The notes under the pieces were generated by a model. The model saw only the letters and a list, made by a program, of their open reading frames with translations, searched no databases and had not been told where the DNA came from. From NCBI RefSeq assembly GCF_000007205.1, contig NC_005043.1, positions 1,054,001 to 1,118,000 on the forward strand: a stretch of 64,000 bases of DNA, written 5' to 3'. Source of the stretch: Chlamydia pneumoniae TW-183 (GTDB lineage Bacteria > Chlamydiota > Chlamydiia > Chlamydiales > Chlamydiaceae). Positions 19,335-28,954 of this stretch are shown here, piece by piece. The translations under genes and the position numbers were made by a program. Each line of letters starts with the position of its first letter. Position 1 is the stretch's first letter.

Positions 19335-21107
19335 ATGTATACGGAAGAGAGCTTAGATAACCTGAGACACAGTATAGATATTGTGGATGTCCTTTCGGAA
19401 CACATCCATTTGAAGCGCTCCGGTGCAACATACAAGGCATGTTGTCCTTTTCATACAGAGAAAACACCTTCGTTCATAGTCAATCCTGCGGGTGCACACT
19501 ACCACTGCTTTGGATGTGGTGCACATGGAGATGCCATTGGCTTCCTCATGCAGCACTTGGGATACTCTTTTACTGAAGCCATTTTGGTATTATCTAAAAA
19601 ATTTCAAGTAGACCTAGTTCTCCAACCCAAGGATTCCGGATACACCCCTCCTCAAGGACTGAAAGAAGAATTACGTCACATCAACAGTGAAGCTGAAACT
19701 TTTTTCCGTTATTGCTTGTATCACCTTCCAGAAGCGAGACACGCTTTGCAGTATTTATACCATCGGGGATTTTCTCCAGATACAATCGATCGATTCCATT
19801 TGGGTTATGGACCAGAACAATCTCTTTTTCTACAAGCCATGGAAGAAAGGAAAATCTCACAAGAACAACTGCATACTGCAGGGTTTTTTGGGAATAAATG
19901 GTTTTTGTTTGCACGAAGAATCATCTTTCCTGTCCACGATGCGCTAGGACATACCATTGGATTTTCCGCTAGGAAATTTTTAGAAAACTCCCAAGGGGGT
20001 AAGTATGTCAACACTCCAGAAACTCCTATATTCAAAAAGTCCAGGATCCTCTTTGGGTTAAATTTTTCACGTAGGAGAATAGCCAAAGAAAAAAAAGTCA
20101 TCCTAGTGGAAGGACAGGCCGATTGCCTGCAAATGATAGATTCAGGATTTAATTGTACAGTGGCAGCTCAAGGTACAGCATTTACAGAAGAACATGTGAA
20201 AGAGTTAAGTAAATTAGGAGTTTTAAAAGTCTTCCTACTCTTCGACAGTGATGAAGCAGGAAATAAAGCAGCATTACGTGTTGGGGATCTTTGTCAAACT
20301 GCTCAGATGTCCGTATTTGTCTGTAAGCTACCACAAGGCCATGATCCCGATTCTTTTCTTATGCAACGAGGAAGCTCAGGACTCATTGCTTTATTAGAGC
20401 AAAGCCAAGACTATCTTACGTTTTTGATCAGTGAAAAAATGAGTTCTTACCCGAAGTTTGGCCCTAGAGAAAAGGCTCTTCTAGTTGAAGAAGCGATTCG
20501 TCAGATCAAGCATTGGGGGAGTCCTATTCTTGTATATGAGCATTTAAAACAACTAGCCTCCTTAATGATGGTTCCAGAAGACATGGTATTGTCTTTAGCA
20601 AACCCTCAGGTAACAGCCGAACCACAAAATATTCCCATAAAACAAAAAGTTCCCAAGATACATCCTCATATTGTGATGGAAACAGATATCTTGCGTTGTA
20701 TGCTTTTTTGTGGATCCAATACTAAAATTCTCTACACAGCGCAATTCTACTTTGTCCCGGAGGATTTCAAACATCCCGAATGTAGGAAATTGTTTGCGTT
20801 TATGATTTCCTATTACGAAAAATATCGGAAAAATGTTCCCTTTGATGAAGCCTGTCAGGTACTTTCTGATTCTCAGATTCTTCAACTGTTAACCAAGCGG
20901 CGCCTAAACACAGAAGCTCTCGATACTATCTTCGTACAATCTCTTCAAAAAATGGCAGATAGGAGATGGCGAGAGCAATGCAAACCTCTCTCTCTTAACC
21001 AAAATATTCAGGATAAAAAGCTTGAGATTTTGGAAGACTATGTTCAATTGCGTAAAGATAGAACAATAATCACACTTCTAGATCCAGAAAGTGAGCTCAT
21101 TCCTTAA
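19335..21107 (+). CDS. dnaG: DNA primase
   Basis: A 590-residue primase that lays RNA primers for replication. The zinc finger has C37, H40, C58 and C61 (CCPFHTEKTPSF ... YHCFGCGAHG). The TOPRIM catalytic domain shows VILVEGQADCLQM and VFLLFDSDEAGNKA. The C-terminal helicase-binding part is present but diverged. I start at ATG 19335 (MYTEESLDNLR), which fits the family, rather than at the TTG 12 bases earlier. No mutS-like neighbour is co-oriented; the gene is probably transcribed alone. Confidence 0.97.
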   Translation: MYTEESLDNLRHSIDIVDVLSEHIHLKRSGATYKACCPFHTEKTPSFIVNPAGAHYHCFGCGAHGDAIGFLMQHLGYSFTEAILVLSKKFQVDLVLQPKDSGYTPPQGLKEELRHINSEAETFFRYCLYHLPEARHALQYLYHRGFSPDTIDRFHLGYGPEQSLFLQAMEERKISQEQLHTAGFFGNKWFLFARRIIFPVHDALGHTIGFSARKFLENSQGGKYVNTPETPIFKKSRILFGLNFSRRRIAKEKKVILVEGQADCLQMIDSGFNCTVAAQGTAFTEEHVKELSKLGVLKVFLLFDSDEAGNKAALRVGDLCQTAQMSVFVCKLPQGHDPDSFLMQRGSSGLIALLEQSQDYLTFLISEKMSSYPKFGPREKALLVEEAIRQIKHWGSPILVYEHLKQLASLMMVPEDMVLSLANPQVTAEPQNIPIKQKVPKIHPHIVMETDILRCMLFCGSNTKILYTAQFYFVPEDFKHPECRKLFAFMISYYEKYRKNVPFDEACQVLSDSQILQLLTKRRLNTEALDTIFVQSLQKMADRRWREQCKPLSLNQNIQDKKLEILEDYVQLRKDRTIITLLDPESELIP

Positions 21108-21327
21108 CCCAGCTCTTCTTTTGTAAAGAATTCTTGTTTTTCTAAATCCCCCGGATTTCTTAGATGTTTCCTAATTTCCTTGGAGGAGGAACCTGCAATG
21201 ATGTGCCTTTCAATAAACCGGAAAGCGGCGTAATTCCTATTAAAAGCAACTTACTTATAATTTATTGAAATTTTAATAAATATAATATAAAATATTGTTT
21301 CGTTTTTATTTTTATTATTAGTTTTTT

Positions 21328-21591
21328 ATGAAATCTTTTAAGTTTTTGTTGCCATTTTTAAGTGTTATTCTTTGCTGTGGAAACCTACTCTCTTCTCCAC
21401 GCTCCAGAGCAATTTCAGTGACCGAATCCATTGGAATGTCGGCAGTGAAGACTCTTGTTCTATCTGAGAAGGCTCATGAATTCTTAGAGGGAATCGGATA
21501 TGGAGTTGGAGCATCTAGTATTCTCCGCGACTGGCAAACACAACAGTGGTTAGAAATAGAATCCTTATTAGCACAAAATGAGGTGATGTAA
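21328..21591 (+). CDS. Small exported protein, unknown
   Basis: An 87-residue protein with a clear signal segment (KFLLPFLSVILCCGNLLSS, about 4-23). Two cysteines sit in the hydrophobic core, but the lipobox is not convincing. The rest contains a glycine-rich stretch (GIGYGVGASS) and a helical C terminus. No homologue recognised. It has no good ribosome site and the upstream DNA is very AT-rich. It is first of three consecutive small exported proteins. Confidence 0.55.
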   Translation: MKSFKFLLPFLSVILCCGNLLSSPRSRAISVTESIGMSAVKTLVLSEKAHEFLEGIGYGVGASSILRDWQTQQWLEIESLLAQNEVM

Positions 21592-21861
21592 ATTTGAGAT
21601 ATTTTCACTTACAAAGTATCTTTGCCTATTTATATCGGCGACCTGTTCTCTATAGCTTAGCAAGTATGATTTTCTCTACTGTAGTCTCTAAAATTCATAG
21701 CTTGACCGCGATCTAGCTTTCCAACTCTCATATCCTTATCTATCTCCAAAAAATAGATTTTATAAAATTATAAGTTTAATTCTATCTGTTTGCAATTTGA
21801 TAAAATTGATTATCTGTGATAACTTACTTTAACTTTAAATAAAGATTTTTAAATAAAAATT

Positions 21862-22350
21862 ATGATGCACCGTTATTTTATTCCTTTATTAGCACTTCTC
21901 ATTTTCTCTCCTTCTTTAGTCAGGGCAGAGCTACAACCAAGTGAAAACAGAAAAGGGGGGTGGCCTACACAACTTTCCTGTGCAGAAGGTTCGCAACTCT
22001 TCTGTAAATTCGAAGCTGCCTATAATAATGCAATTGAGGAAGGGAAACCTGGGATTTTAGTCTTTTTCTCTGAGCGACCCACACCAGAATTTGCCGACTT
22101 AACGAATGGTTCATTTTCTCTCTCTACGCCAATCGCCAAGGGCTTTAATGTCGTTGTGTTATGCCCCGGGCTTATCAGTCCCTTAGACTTTTTCCACAAA
22201 ATGGATCCTGTGATTCTCTATATGGGAAGTTTTCTAGAGATGTTCCCTGAAGTGGAGGCAGTTAGTGGCCCTCGCTTATGTTATATCTTAATAGATGAAC
22301 AGGGTGGGGCTCAATGTCAGGCTGTCCTGCCTTTAGAAACAAAGAATTAG
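21862..22350 (+). CDS. Exported thioredoxin-fold-like protein, CT795 type (copy 1)
   Basis: A 162-residue protein with signal peptide 1-22 (ending VRAE). The mature part has an AYNNAIEEGKPGILVFFSER block that resembles the helix-then-strand start of the window's other thioredoxin-like proteins (ALEHSKQDHKPICLFFTGSD), but no CxxC follows. A second strand region is KGFNVVVLCPGLISPLDF, and a third is GPRLCYILIDEQG. It is paralogous to the next gene. The locus next to glyQS is that of C. trachomatis CT795, reported as a protein secreted into the host cell. Assignment of the fold is inference. Confidence 0.65.
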   Translation: MMHRYFIPLLALLIFSPSLVRAELQPSENRKGGWPTQLSCAEGSQLFCKFEAAYNNAIEEGKPGILVFFSERPTPEFADLTNGSFSLSTPIAKGFNVVVLCPGLISPLDFFHKMDPVILYMGSFLEMFPEVEAVSGPRLCYILIDEQGGAQCQAVLPLETKN

Positions 22351-22419
22351 AGTATATTTAAAAACAAAATTTTGCCATCCTACTTCGGACATAATTTTGA
22401 TCAATTAAGGAGGCATTAC

Positions 22420-23013
22420 ATGCGTATCGCACTATCTCTACTTTCATTATTAATGATATTCCCTATCTTCGGAGAGGAAAGTCGCCCTGGTTCAGAAGAC
22501 GGCAACAGTAATACGCAGGAGATAGTCGGATCTCAGGATACACAGGTATGTCTTTATCATTCCTATGAACAGGGCTTGCAAGCATCCCGAATCGAAGGAA
22601 AGCCCCTGGTTATTGTAGTACTTTGCAATTCTGGTGATGATGGCCAGGCATGCACCATAGGGTTAAGTGAAACATGTGAGGAGGTCCTTTCTGTACTTTC
22701 AGGATCTATTTTTTCCGAGTTAGCTAACTTCGTCGTACTTGTCCCTTCAGGAGTGAACCCACTCATTTATCCTCCAATTGAAGATCCGATTCTCGCAGAG
22801 ATTGTAAAGTTTAAGGAGTTGTTCAAAGATGAGTCTTTCCCTACAGGATTAAGTATTATTGTTGTTGGTGTCACTCCAGAAGGACCTGGTGATATCATAG
22901 AAGTCAGTCCGGTTTCGTTAACCGTAGAGGAAGAAGAGACGCTACCAAGTGAACAAACTACAGAAGTAGAGAGCACGTCTGAACTTCAATCAGAAGATCC
23001 AGCTATAGCATAA
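22420..23013 (+). CDS. Exported thioredoxin-fold-like protein, CT795 type (copy 2)
   Basis: A 197-residue protein. I start at ATG 22420 with AAGGAGG 8 bases upstream; the signal peptide MRIALSLLSLLMIFPIFGEE follows directly. An earlier in-frame ATG-less extension has no signal and no ribosome site. The core, SYEQGLQASRIEGKPLVIVV then ANFVVLVPSGVNPLIYPPIE and GLSIIVVGVTPEGPGD, matches copy 1 block by block. There is no active-site CxxC. The C terminus is a long acidic, low-complexity tail (EEEETLPSEQTTEVES). A strong terminator follows. Confidence 0.65.
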   Translation: MRIALSLLSLLMIFPIFGEESRPGSEDGNSNTQEIVGSQDTQVCLYHSYEQGLQASRIEGKPLVIVVLCNSGDDGQACTIGLSETCEEVLSVLSGSIFSELANFVVLVPSGVNPLIYPPIEDPILAEIVKFKELFKDESFPTGLSIIVVGVTPEGPGDIIEVSPVSLTVEEEETLPSEQTTEVESTSELQSEDPAIA

Positions 23014-23032
23014 CCAAGATCTTCCCTTAATA

Positions 23033-23074
23033 AAAGAAAGCGCTCGTAGGATTCCTCCCACGAGCGCTTTCTTT
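23033..23074. terminator. Bidirectional intrinsic terminator
   Basis: A perfect 15-base stem (23033-23047, AAAGAAAGCGCTCGT, with 23060-23074) and a 12-base loop, with A/T runs on both flanks. It sits between the stops of the CT795-type gene and glyQS, and suits both. Confidence 0.85.
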
Positions 23075-23091
23075 ATCTAAATGTTATGAAA

Positions 23092-26000
23092 TTATACAGC
23101 TACAGATTCCCAATGACACAAGGAAAACTTATCCATAGCAGTAAGTAATAGCGAAATCCGTAAGTTGCGGATTGCACCATCATCATTAGCAATATGCACA
23201 GTATTCAGAAAATCCTGAATATCATTGGAAAGATCAGCAAGGGATAAGAAATATTCTAAAAAGGCATGTGCTGAAGTTTCCTTAGGAAATCCAGGGAAAG
23301 CATCAAGAACTTGCTTAAAATTAGATTCACGATCCCCAAGAACTTCAATAGGGGACGAAGTCATGGAGAGTTTTAAAGAGGAAAGAATCTTCTTTAAACG
23401 ATTGTGAGTGGTCGTAATCACTGCTAATTTTTCTGTATGCTCTTCCTTTAATAGCTGAAGGGCTTCAGCAGTATCTAAAATCTCAATAGGATTTTTCGTT
23501 GCAGAATCTATAAGAACAGCAGCAATCTCATCCTTACGAAACTCTAGGGATCCCATAAATGTTTTTAACCGACCCCAAATGAATTCAAGGATTTCGTGTA
23601 TAGTCTTGGACTTATCCCAGACCTTTTCTTCAATGGTGCTAGGAAAATGGTCCGCTAGACGATCTAAAAGAGAAGCAAGATCTATAGGGAGCCGAGAGGC
23701 GGATACTAGTGTTAACACTTCTAAGGATTGACGACGTAGTGCATAAGGATCATGCGATGACGTAGGCTTAAGTCCTAAAATAAAGCAAGCAAGCAAGTTA
23801 TCCAAACGATCTAAAAGAGAAAGAAGAGTTCCTATGGTTGAGAGCTTTTGACCCATAGTAATGTGTCGTAGGTGCTCTCCTACAGCAACCGCAGACGCTG
23901 TGGGAAGATTCGCATGCTTCAGATAATACTCTCCCATGATCCCCTGAAGTTCAGGGAATTCATTGACGACAGCCGACACTAAGTCAGCTTTGCAGTATTG
24001 GATGGCAATGTCTAGGTCCTCGGAAGCCGCTAAAGAGGAAAAAGTAGAGAACACTCTTTGGTGTGCTTTTAAACGCTCTACCTTGTCATATAAAGAACCC
24101 AAAGCTTCAAAGTATGTCACAGACTTGAGCTTTTCAATAAAGGTTGTTAAAGGAGTCTGTAAGTCTTGTTTGAAAAGAAATTCTCCGTCAGTGAGACGAG
24201 GAGTGAGTGCCTTTTCATTTCCTTCAATGATTGTATCATTCGGAGAATTATCACAAACTACAATAAAAAAGTTAGAAATAGCTCCAGAAGAGGTTTCGTG
24301 GGTAGGGAAATACTTCTGGTGATTTACCATCTCAGCTATAAGTAACTCTTTCGGTAAAGCACAAAATTGCTCGGAAAATTGCCCACAAGAGACAAAAGGG
24401 TGCTCCGACAGGAAGGTAGCTTCTTCAATTAAACGGGGAAGAGGAATCGCAGAAATTGTATCAGAACTATGAGCTCGTAGCCCTTGTTCTATAATCATGC
24501 GACGCTCTTTTTGTGAAACTACAACACACGCTTGCCTTAAGGTTTCTACATAATCTTGAGGAGAGGAAATCGAAATTTTTCTCGGATCTAATTGACGATG
24601 ACCAAAAGAATTTCTTGAAGCTATTATAGTACCGAGAGTGATTGGTAAGATGTGTTCTCCATAAAGAGCAACTAGCCAACGTATAGGGCGGGCATACTCG
24701 ACTCCGCTGTTATCCCAAACCATCTTTTTAGGGAATTTCATCCTCTGAATTAATAAAGGAAGTTCCTGCATTAAGATATCAGCAGTTCGTAACCTTATCT
24801 CAGGATGTAATAGGAATAAATATTCAGAACCGTTGACTGTACGGATAGCTAAGGAAGCGTGACGGGAAAGATCTTGATAATGAGAAATATCCACACCCTG
24901 AGAAGCAAAAAACTGCTGGCCTTGAGGAGACACATCTCCATCAGGAGAAAATAAAGACGTCAGCATAGGACCTTTTTTCTCAAAAGCCTTCTGCACGACC
25001 TCAGGAGCTACGTTTTTAACAAGCAAAGCCAACCGTCGTGGAGAGCCAAGGACCTCTAACCCCTCATAAACAATATTATGATCAGTAAGAACCTGGCGAG
25101 CTAACGATTCTAGTTGTTGTATTCCAATAGGAACAAAAGTCGCAGGAAGTTCCTCAGAACCAATTTCTAGTAAGAGATCCTCTGTAGATGAAATCATAGG
25201 AACTACAGATTCTGATGTTTCCTTAGGCTCAGATGTTGAAGAAAGACTAAGTAAAGGATAATTTAAAGAAGCACGCCACTCTACATAGCTATCCGCAACT
25301 AAACGAGTTAATTGACGGATACGAGCAATATAACGTGTACGCTCAGTAACAGAAATCGTTCCCCGAGCATCAAGGATATTAAAAGCATGCGACGCTTTGA
25401 TCACGAAGTCATAAGCAGGAACAGAAAGACCATTTTTAAGAGTTCTTAAAGCTTCCTCAGCGAAATCTTCGAAATGCTTAAACCACATCTCGGTGTTTGC
25501 ATAGTCAAAATTATATTCACTCCAAGCTTTTTCAGAAGCTTGTGTAATTTGTCCATACGTTAAAGTGTCATTCCATAAGACATCATAAATAGAGGTTTTC
25601 TTTTGCAAATACATCGCAATTCTTTCAATGCCATAGGTGATCTCCCCACTGATAGTATCCAAAGGTTTACTCCCAATGGCTTGGAAATAGGTCAACTGGG
25701 TAATTTCCATCCCATTGAGCCACACTTCCCAACCTAAGCCCCAAGCTCCAATGGTAGGGTTTTCCCAATCGTCATGAATAAAACGGATATCGTGATCACG
25801 AAGGTCTAAACCAATGGCCCGTAGCGATTCCGTATAGAGTGAGAGAAAATTTTCAGGCACGGGCTTTAAAATGACCTGGAGTTGATGATAGTTTTGTAGC
25901 CGGTTCGGATGCACGCCATACCGACCATCTTGCGGACGCCTTGAAGGTTCTACATAAGCAGCCTTATAGGGCTCAGGTCCTAAGGCTCGTAAGAACGTTG

Positions 26001-26136
26001 CAGGATTGAATGTTCCAGCACCAACTTCTAAATCGTATCCTTGATGGATGACGCACCCTTGCTCGCTCCAAAATCGTAAGATAGTCGCAATCATAGACTG
26101 TAAGGTGAGGGGATGTTCTGACACAAATGACTCCAA
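23092..26136 (-). CDS. glyQS: Glycyl-tRNA synthetase, fused alpha and beta subunits
   Basis: A 1014-residue fusion. Residues 1-~295 are the class II alpha chain (GlyQ): FWSEQGCVIHQGYDLEVGAG, RRPQDGRYGVHPNRLQNYHQ, WGLGWEVWLNGMEITQ, and ISVTERTRYIARIR. The beta chain (GlyS) begins near DLLLEIGSEELPATFVPIG (about 320) and runs to the end with its HD-like and anticodon parts. Most bacteria encode these as two genes; chlamydiae have the fusion. The N terminus matches GlyQ best from a TTG at 26136, since no in-frame ATG lies nearby; an AAGGAG sits about 30 bases upstream, farther than usual. Function: charging tRNA-Gly. Confidence 0.95.
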   Translation of the reverse strand: MESFVSEHPLTLQSMIATILRFWSEQGCVIHQGYDLEVGAGTFNPATFLRALGPEPYKAAYVEPSRRPQDGRYGVHPNRLQNYHQLQVILKPVPENFLSLYTESLRAIGLDLRDHDIRFIHDDWENPTIGAWGLGWEVWLNGMEITQLTYFQAIGSKPLDTISGEITYGIERIAMYLQKKTSIYDVLWNDTLTYGQITQASEKAWSEYNFDYANTEMWFKHFEDFAEEALRTLKNGLSVPAYDFVIKASHAFNILDARGTISVTERTRYIARIRQLTRLVADSYVEWRASLNYPLLSLSSTSEPKETSESVVPMISSTEDLLLEIGSEELPATFVPIGIQQLESLARQVLTDHNIVYEGLEVLGSPRRLALLVKNVAPEVVQKAFEKKGPMLTSLFSPDGDVSPQGQQFFASQGVDISHYQDLSRHASLAIRTVNGSEYLFLLHPEIRLRTADILMQELPLLIQRMKFPKKMVWDNSGVEYARPIRWLVALYGEHILPITLGTIIASRNSFGHRQLDPRKISISSPQDYVETLRQACVVVSQKERRMIIEQGLRAHSSDTISAIPLPRLIEEATFLSEHPFVSCGQFSEQFCALPKELLIAEMVNHQKYFPTHETSSGAISNFFIVVCDNSPNDTIIEGNEKALTPRLTDGEFLFKQDLQTPLTTFIEKLKSVTYFEALGSLYDKVERLKAHQRVFSTFSSLAASEDLDIAIQYCKADLVSAVVNEFPELQGIMGEYYLKHANLPTASAVAVGEHLRHITMGQKLSTIGTLLSLLDRLDNLLACFILGLKPTSSHDPYALRRQSLEVLTLVSASRLPIDLASLLDRLADHFPSTIEEKVWDKSKTIHEILEFIWGRLKTFMGSLEFRKDEIAAVLIDSATKNPIEILDTAEALQLLKEEHTEKLAVITTTHNRLKKILSSLKLSMTSSPIEVLGDRESNFKQVLDAFPGFPKETSAHAFLEYFLSLADLSNDIQDFLNTVHIANDDGAIRNLRISLLLTAMDKFSLCHWESVAV

Positions 26137-26791
26137 GGTATAACATTTTTTCTTTTGACATTCTCCTTAGCTAAAGCGGGAGATTCTTGTTTCATTGAAG
26201 GTAGCATAGATTTTAAAGCTACAGTCACACCTTCTCCACAAGCGTAGATTTCCGTGTGTCTCACGGTACGTGTTAGGATGAGTATATACCTTTTGAAAAA
26301 TACTGCAGTACAGAAAACCAAAAGAAAATAACGACATAGATTTAACAAGATCAGAGAACAAGTTTTTAAAACATCATTTCCATTCTAATTAAATTATATG
26401 AAGATTTTTTACCTTTTGACCTAAAAACTCTCTTGAGTAATCTTAAGAACAATCCTGTGAGCAGATGTTTGGATTATAACACTCAATTTTGAGTTATTTT
26501 CATAGTGCTTGACAATATTTTCAATAATTTAGAAAAATTAGAAAATTTTCTATTTAGCTTAGAGCAAGAGGGTTCTCGATATACAAAAATGGATCATGCG
26601 AGCAATTGATTTTAAGGAAAACACGACTTCCTTTTAAATTCAAAGTTATCCTCGATCTTGTGAATAAAATAACTATAGGGTTTCCTTAAGTAAGCTAGAA
26701 CAAAAAATACGCAGACTGTGATTTCAGTGCTTTCCTCTTAGTAAGGCACTCATCTCATGGACAGACAAGAACCATATATTAGGGGAGTAGG
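26137..26791. other. Gene-poor region between glyQS and pgsA
   Basis: 655 bases without a secure gene. A plus-strand piece, 26505-26609, reads as plausible protein (LDNIFNNLEKLENFLFSLEQ), and a second piece in a shifted frame follows to about 26680 (RLPFKFKVILDLVNKITIGF); they may be a gene remnant. On the minus strand an 85-codon TTG ORF overlaps the glyQS start by 46 bases and is not accepted. AGGGGAG at 26781-26787 is the ribosome site for pgsA. Confidence 0.4.
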
Positions 26792-27412
26792 GTGGGGCTA
26801 CCTAATTACATCACTTTTTCCAGACTCTTTATTACACCGATTTTCATGATCCTGTATTTAAAAGGAAAATGGTTTGGAATCACTCCAGTAGTGTTGCCTT
26901 ACGTGCTGTTAGCTCTCCTGGCAATCTCTGAGTTAACAGACGCTATCGATGGTTATGTCGCAAGAAAATTTTCACAGGTTACCGATTTAGGAAAACTCCT
27001 GGATCCTATGGCAGATAGTATCTACAGAATTTCTATCTACCTAACTTTTACACAGCCTCCAGTCAATTTACCTTTGCTTCTGGTATTCATCTTCCTAGCA
27101 CGGGATTCTGTAATTAGTACTTTGCGTACTGTATGTGCTTTCCGTGGGCGTGTTGTCGCTGCAAGGGCTAGTGGGAAACTAAAAGCTATACTACAAGGAG
27201 TCAGCTTCTTCTTAATTCTTTTGGTTATGATTCCTCACTCCCTAGGACTTCTTTCTCAGAATGGATTGGAAATCTTTGCCTCAGTTACGGTTTCAATCAT
27301 AGCTGTGTATTCTATAGCCTCAGGAATCGAATACTTCTGGATGAACAAAAACTTTTTATCCCAAAGAGCTAAAACAAAAGATTCAGAAAAGAATCATGAG
27401 AGTAAAGATTGA
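26792..27412 (+). CDS. pgsA: CDP-alcohol phosphatidyltransferase (PgsA-type)
   Basis: A 206-residue integral membrane enzyme, probably phosphatidylglycerophosphate synthase, which joins glycerol 3-phosphate to CDP-diacylglycerol. The family signature DG-x2-AR-x8-G-x3-D-x3-D is complete in DGYVARKFSQVTDLGKLLDP and the following MAD. Several hydrophobic segments surround it. The start is GTG 26792 behind AGGGGAG. The 3' end overlaps glgA tail to tail by 19 bases. Chlamydiae carry more than one pgsA-like gene, so the exact substrate is inferred. Confidence 0.85.
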   Translation: MGLPNYITFSRLFITPIFMILYLKGKWFGITPVVLPYVLLALLAISELTDAIDGYVARKFSQVTDLGKLLDPMADSIYRISIYLTFTQPPVNLPLLLVFIFLARDSVISTLRTVCAFRGRVVAARASGKLKAILQGVSFFLILLVMIPHSLGLLSQNGLEIFASVTVSIIAVYSIASGIEYFWMNKNFLSQRAKTKDSEKNHESKD

Positions 27413-28824
27413 TAAAGATTTACGTAATGCTTAGCCATGGCATCTAAGCCAGAGGCCCGAAGCATTCCCGACTCAATCAAATTCAACCAAACGTCAGGCT
27501 CCTGACGATACGTCGTTACAGCGTTGCTAAGCATAGCCCGAAATTCATTAAAATTGTTTGTATCAAAGAAAGTGAAACCATTTACCCCAGGAATCACTGT
27601 ATCAGCAAGCCCTCCAGTTTTACGAACTAAAGGAACTGTGCCATAACGCATCGCTATCAGCTGGGTAAGTCCACAAGCCTCCCTATGTGAAGGGATGCAG
27701 ATCATATCGGCAGCAGCATAAGTTAGCCTGGCTAAAGGATCATTAAAGTCCAAGATCAAACGAATGTTGGGGGAGCTCGCTAAACAATCTTGTAAGTTAC
27801 GGAACTCATTAAGAAGAACCTCATTTTGACTTGTCCCAATCAAGATAAAGGCATAACTGTGCTCCATAGCATGGAGAATAATCTCTTTCATAAATTCAGG
27901 ACCCTTTTCCTCAACAATGCGTGAGATCACACAAATCAAAGGAAAATAGTCTGAACTGATCCCCAACTTCTCATATAATACCGCTCTGTTCTCTTCTTTT
28001 TTAGTAAAGAGAACGTCAGGTTCGCTTAATAGGCTTGCATCGTACTGTACAGCTAAAGCAGGATCTGTCTTCGGGTTCCAAACGTCTTCATCAATGCCAT
28101 TGATGATCCCAGAAAATACAGAATTTCTTGCTAGAATCGCATCATGAAGTTCGTAATCAGAATAGTCGTTTATAATTTCCTGCACATAAGTAAGAGACAC
28201 TGTCGTAATGTAATCCGAACAATAGAGAGCTCCCTTCATTAGAACAGAAGTTTGCGGATCGCGAAATAGTTGGTAGTGACTCAAATGAAAATCATCAATT
28301 TGCGACGCTGCTAATAGCTGCGTACTACAATACCCTCGATAACCAAAATTATGGATAGTAAAGACAATCTTCGAATGCACAGGGTTTAAAGGGTTTTTTA
28401 ATAAACCCGCAAGTAAACCTACATGCCAGTCATGCAAGTGCACAATGTCAGCAGGATCCGCTTCTTGAAGATAAGCTGCAGCTGCAGCTGCAAAAGCAGA
28501 GAAACGTACAACATTATTCTCAGAGTACACGGACGTGGTTGAGAAAAGCTCTATTTGTGAATCCAACGTAATTATAGTAAGCGTAAGACCCTCGTAAGAA
28601 TAAGAAATTGCAGAGGCTTGCTGCTTGCCTAAAAATTCATAATAGAAAGAACGCTCGGAAAGAACTTGAGACGAAGAGAATTTGGAAATTAAAGGATAAT
28701 GAGGGAGAAGTACTTCCACATCATTTTGTTTCGCTAACTCCTTAGATAGACTAGCTACAGCATCGCCTAGACCGCCTACTTTAACGATTGGAGTGAATTC
28801 TACAGCGACTTGTACGATTCTCAT
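27394..28824 (-). CDS. glgA: Glycogen synthase (GT5)
   Basis: A 476-residue glycosyltransferase of family GT5 that extends alpha-1,4-glucan, with ADP- or UDP-glucose as donor. The N-terminal nucleotide-sugar binding loop KVGGLGD has Lys15. The second Rossmann domain shows VISRIVEEKGPEFMKE and the acid/base region PSHREACGLTQLIAMRYGTV, followed by RKTGGLADTV. Length is normal. In chlamydiae GlgA is also reported outside the bacterium, in the inclusion lumen and host cytosol. No classical signal peptide is present. Confidence 0.96.
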   Translation of the reverse strand: MRIVQVAVEFTPIVKVGGLGDAVASLSKELAKQNDVEVLLPHYPLISKFSSSQVLSERSFYYEFLGKQQASAISYSYEGLTLTIITLDSQIELFSTTSVYSENNVVRFSAFAAAAAAYLQEADPADIVHLHDWHVGLLAGLLKNPLNPVHSKIVFTIHNFGYRGYCSTQLLAASQIDDFHLSHYQLFRDPQTSVLMKGALYCSDYITTVSLTYVQEIINDYSDYELHDAILARNSVFSGIINGIDEDVWNPKTDPALAVQYDASLLSEPDVLFTKKEENRAVLYEKLGISSDYFPLICVISRIVEEKGPEFMKEIILHAMEHSYAFILIGTSQNEVLLNEFRNLQDCLASSPNIRLILDFNDPLARLTYAAADMICIPSHREACGLTQLIAMRYGTVPLVRKTGGLADTVIPGVNGFTFFDTNNFNEFRAMLSNAVTTYRQEPDVWLNLIESGMLRASGLDAMAKHYVNLYQSLLS

Positions 28825-28954
28825 AGACTCTCCCTAAAGCTATAAAATATCCCATATCAAGGGCGAAGGTAAAATCTCAAGACCAAAAAAGAGAGTTTTT
28901 TATCATTTTCCTATTTTCAAAAACTGAAGATTCGTTAAACTAATGCCTTTCTGT

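Noticed and set aside
26091..26348. 85-codon minus-strand ORF with a hydrophobic start overlapping the glyQS start
   Set aside because: It starts at TTG without a ribosome site, overlaps the conserved GlyQ N terminus by 46 bases, and matches nothing I recognise. Its composition is protein-like, so it remains a weak candidate.
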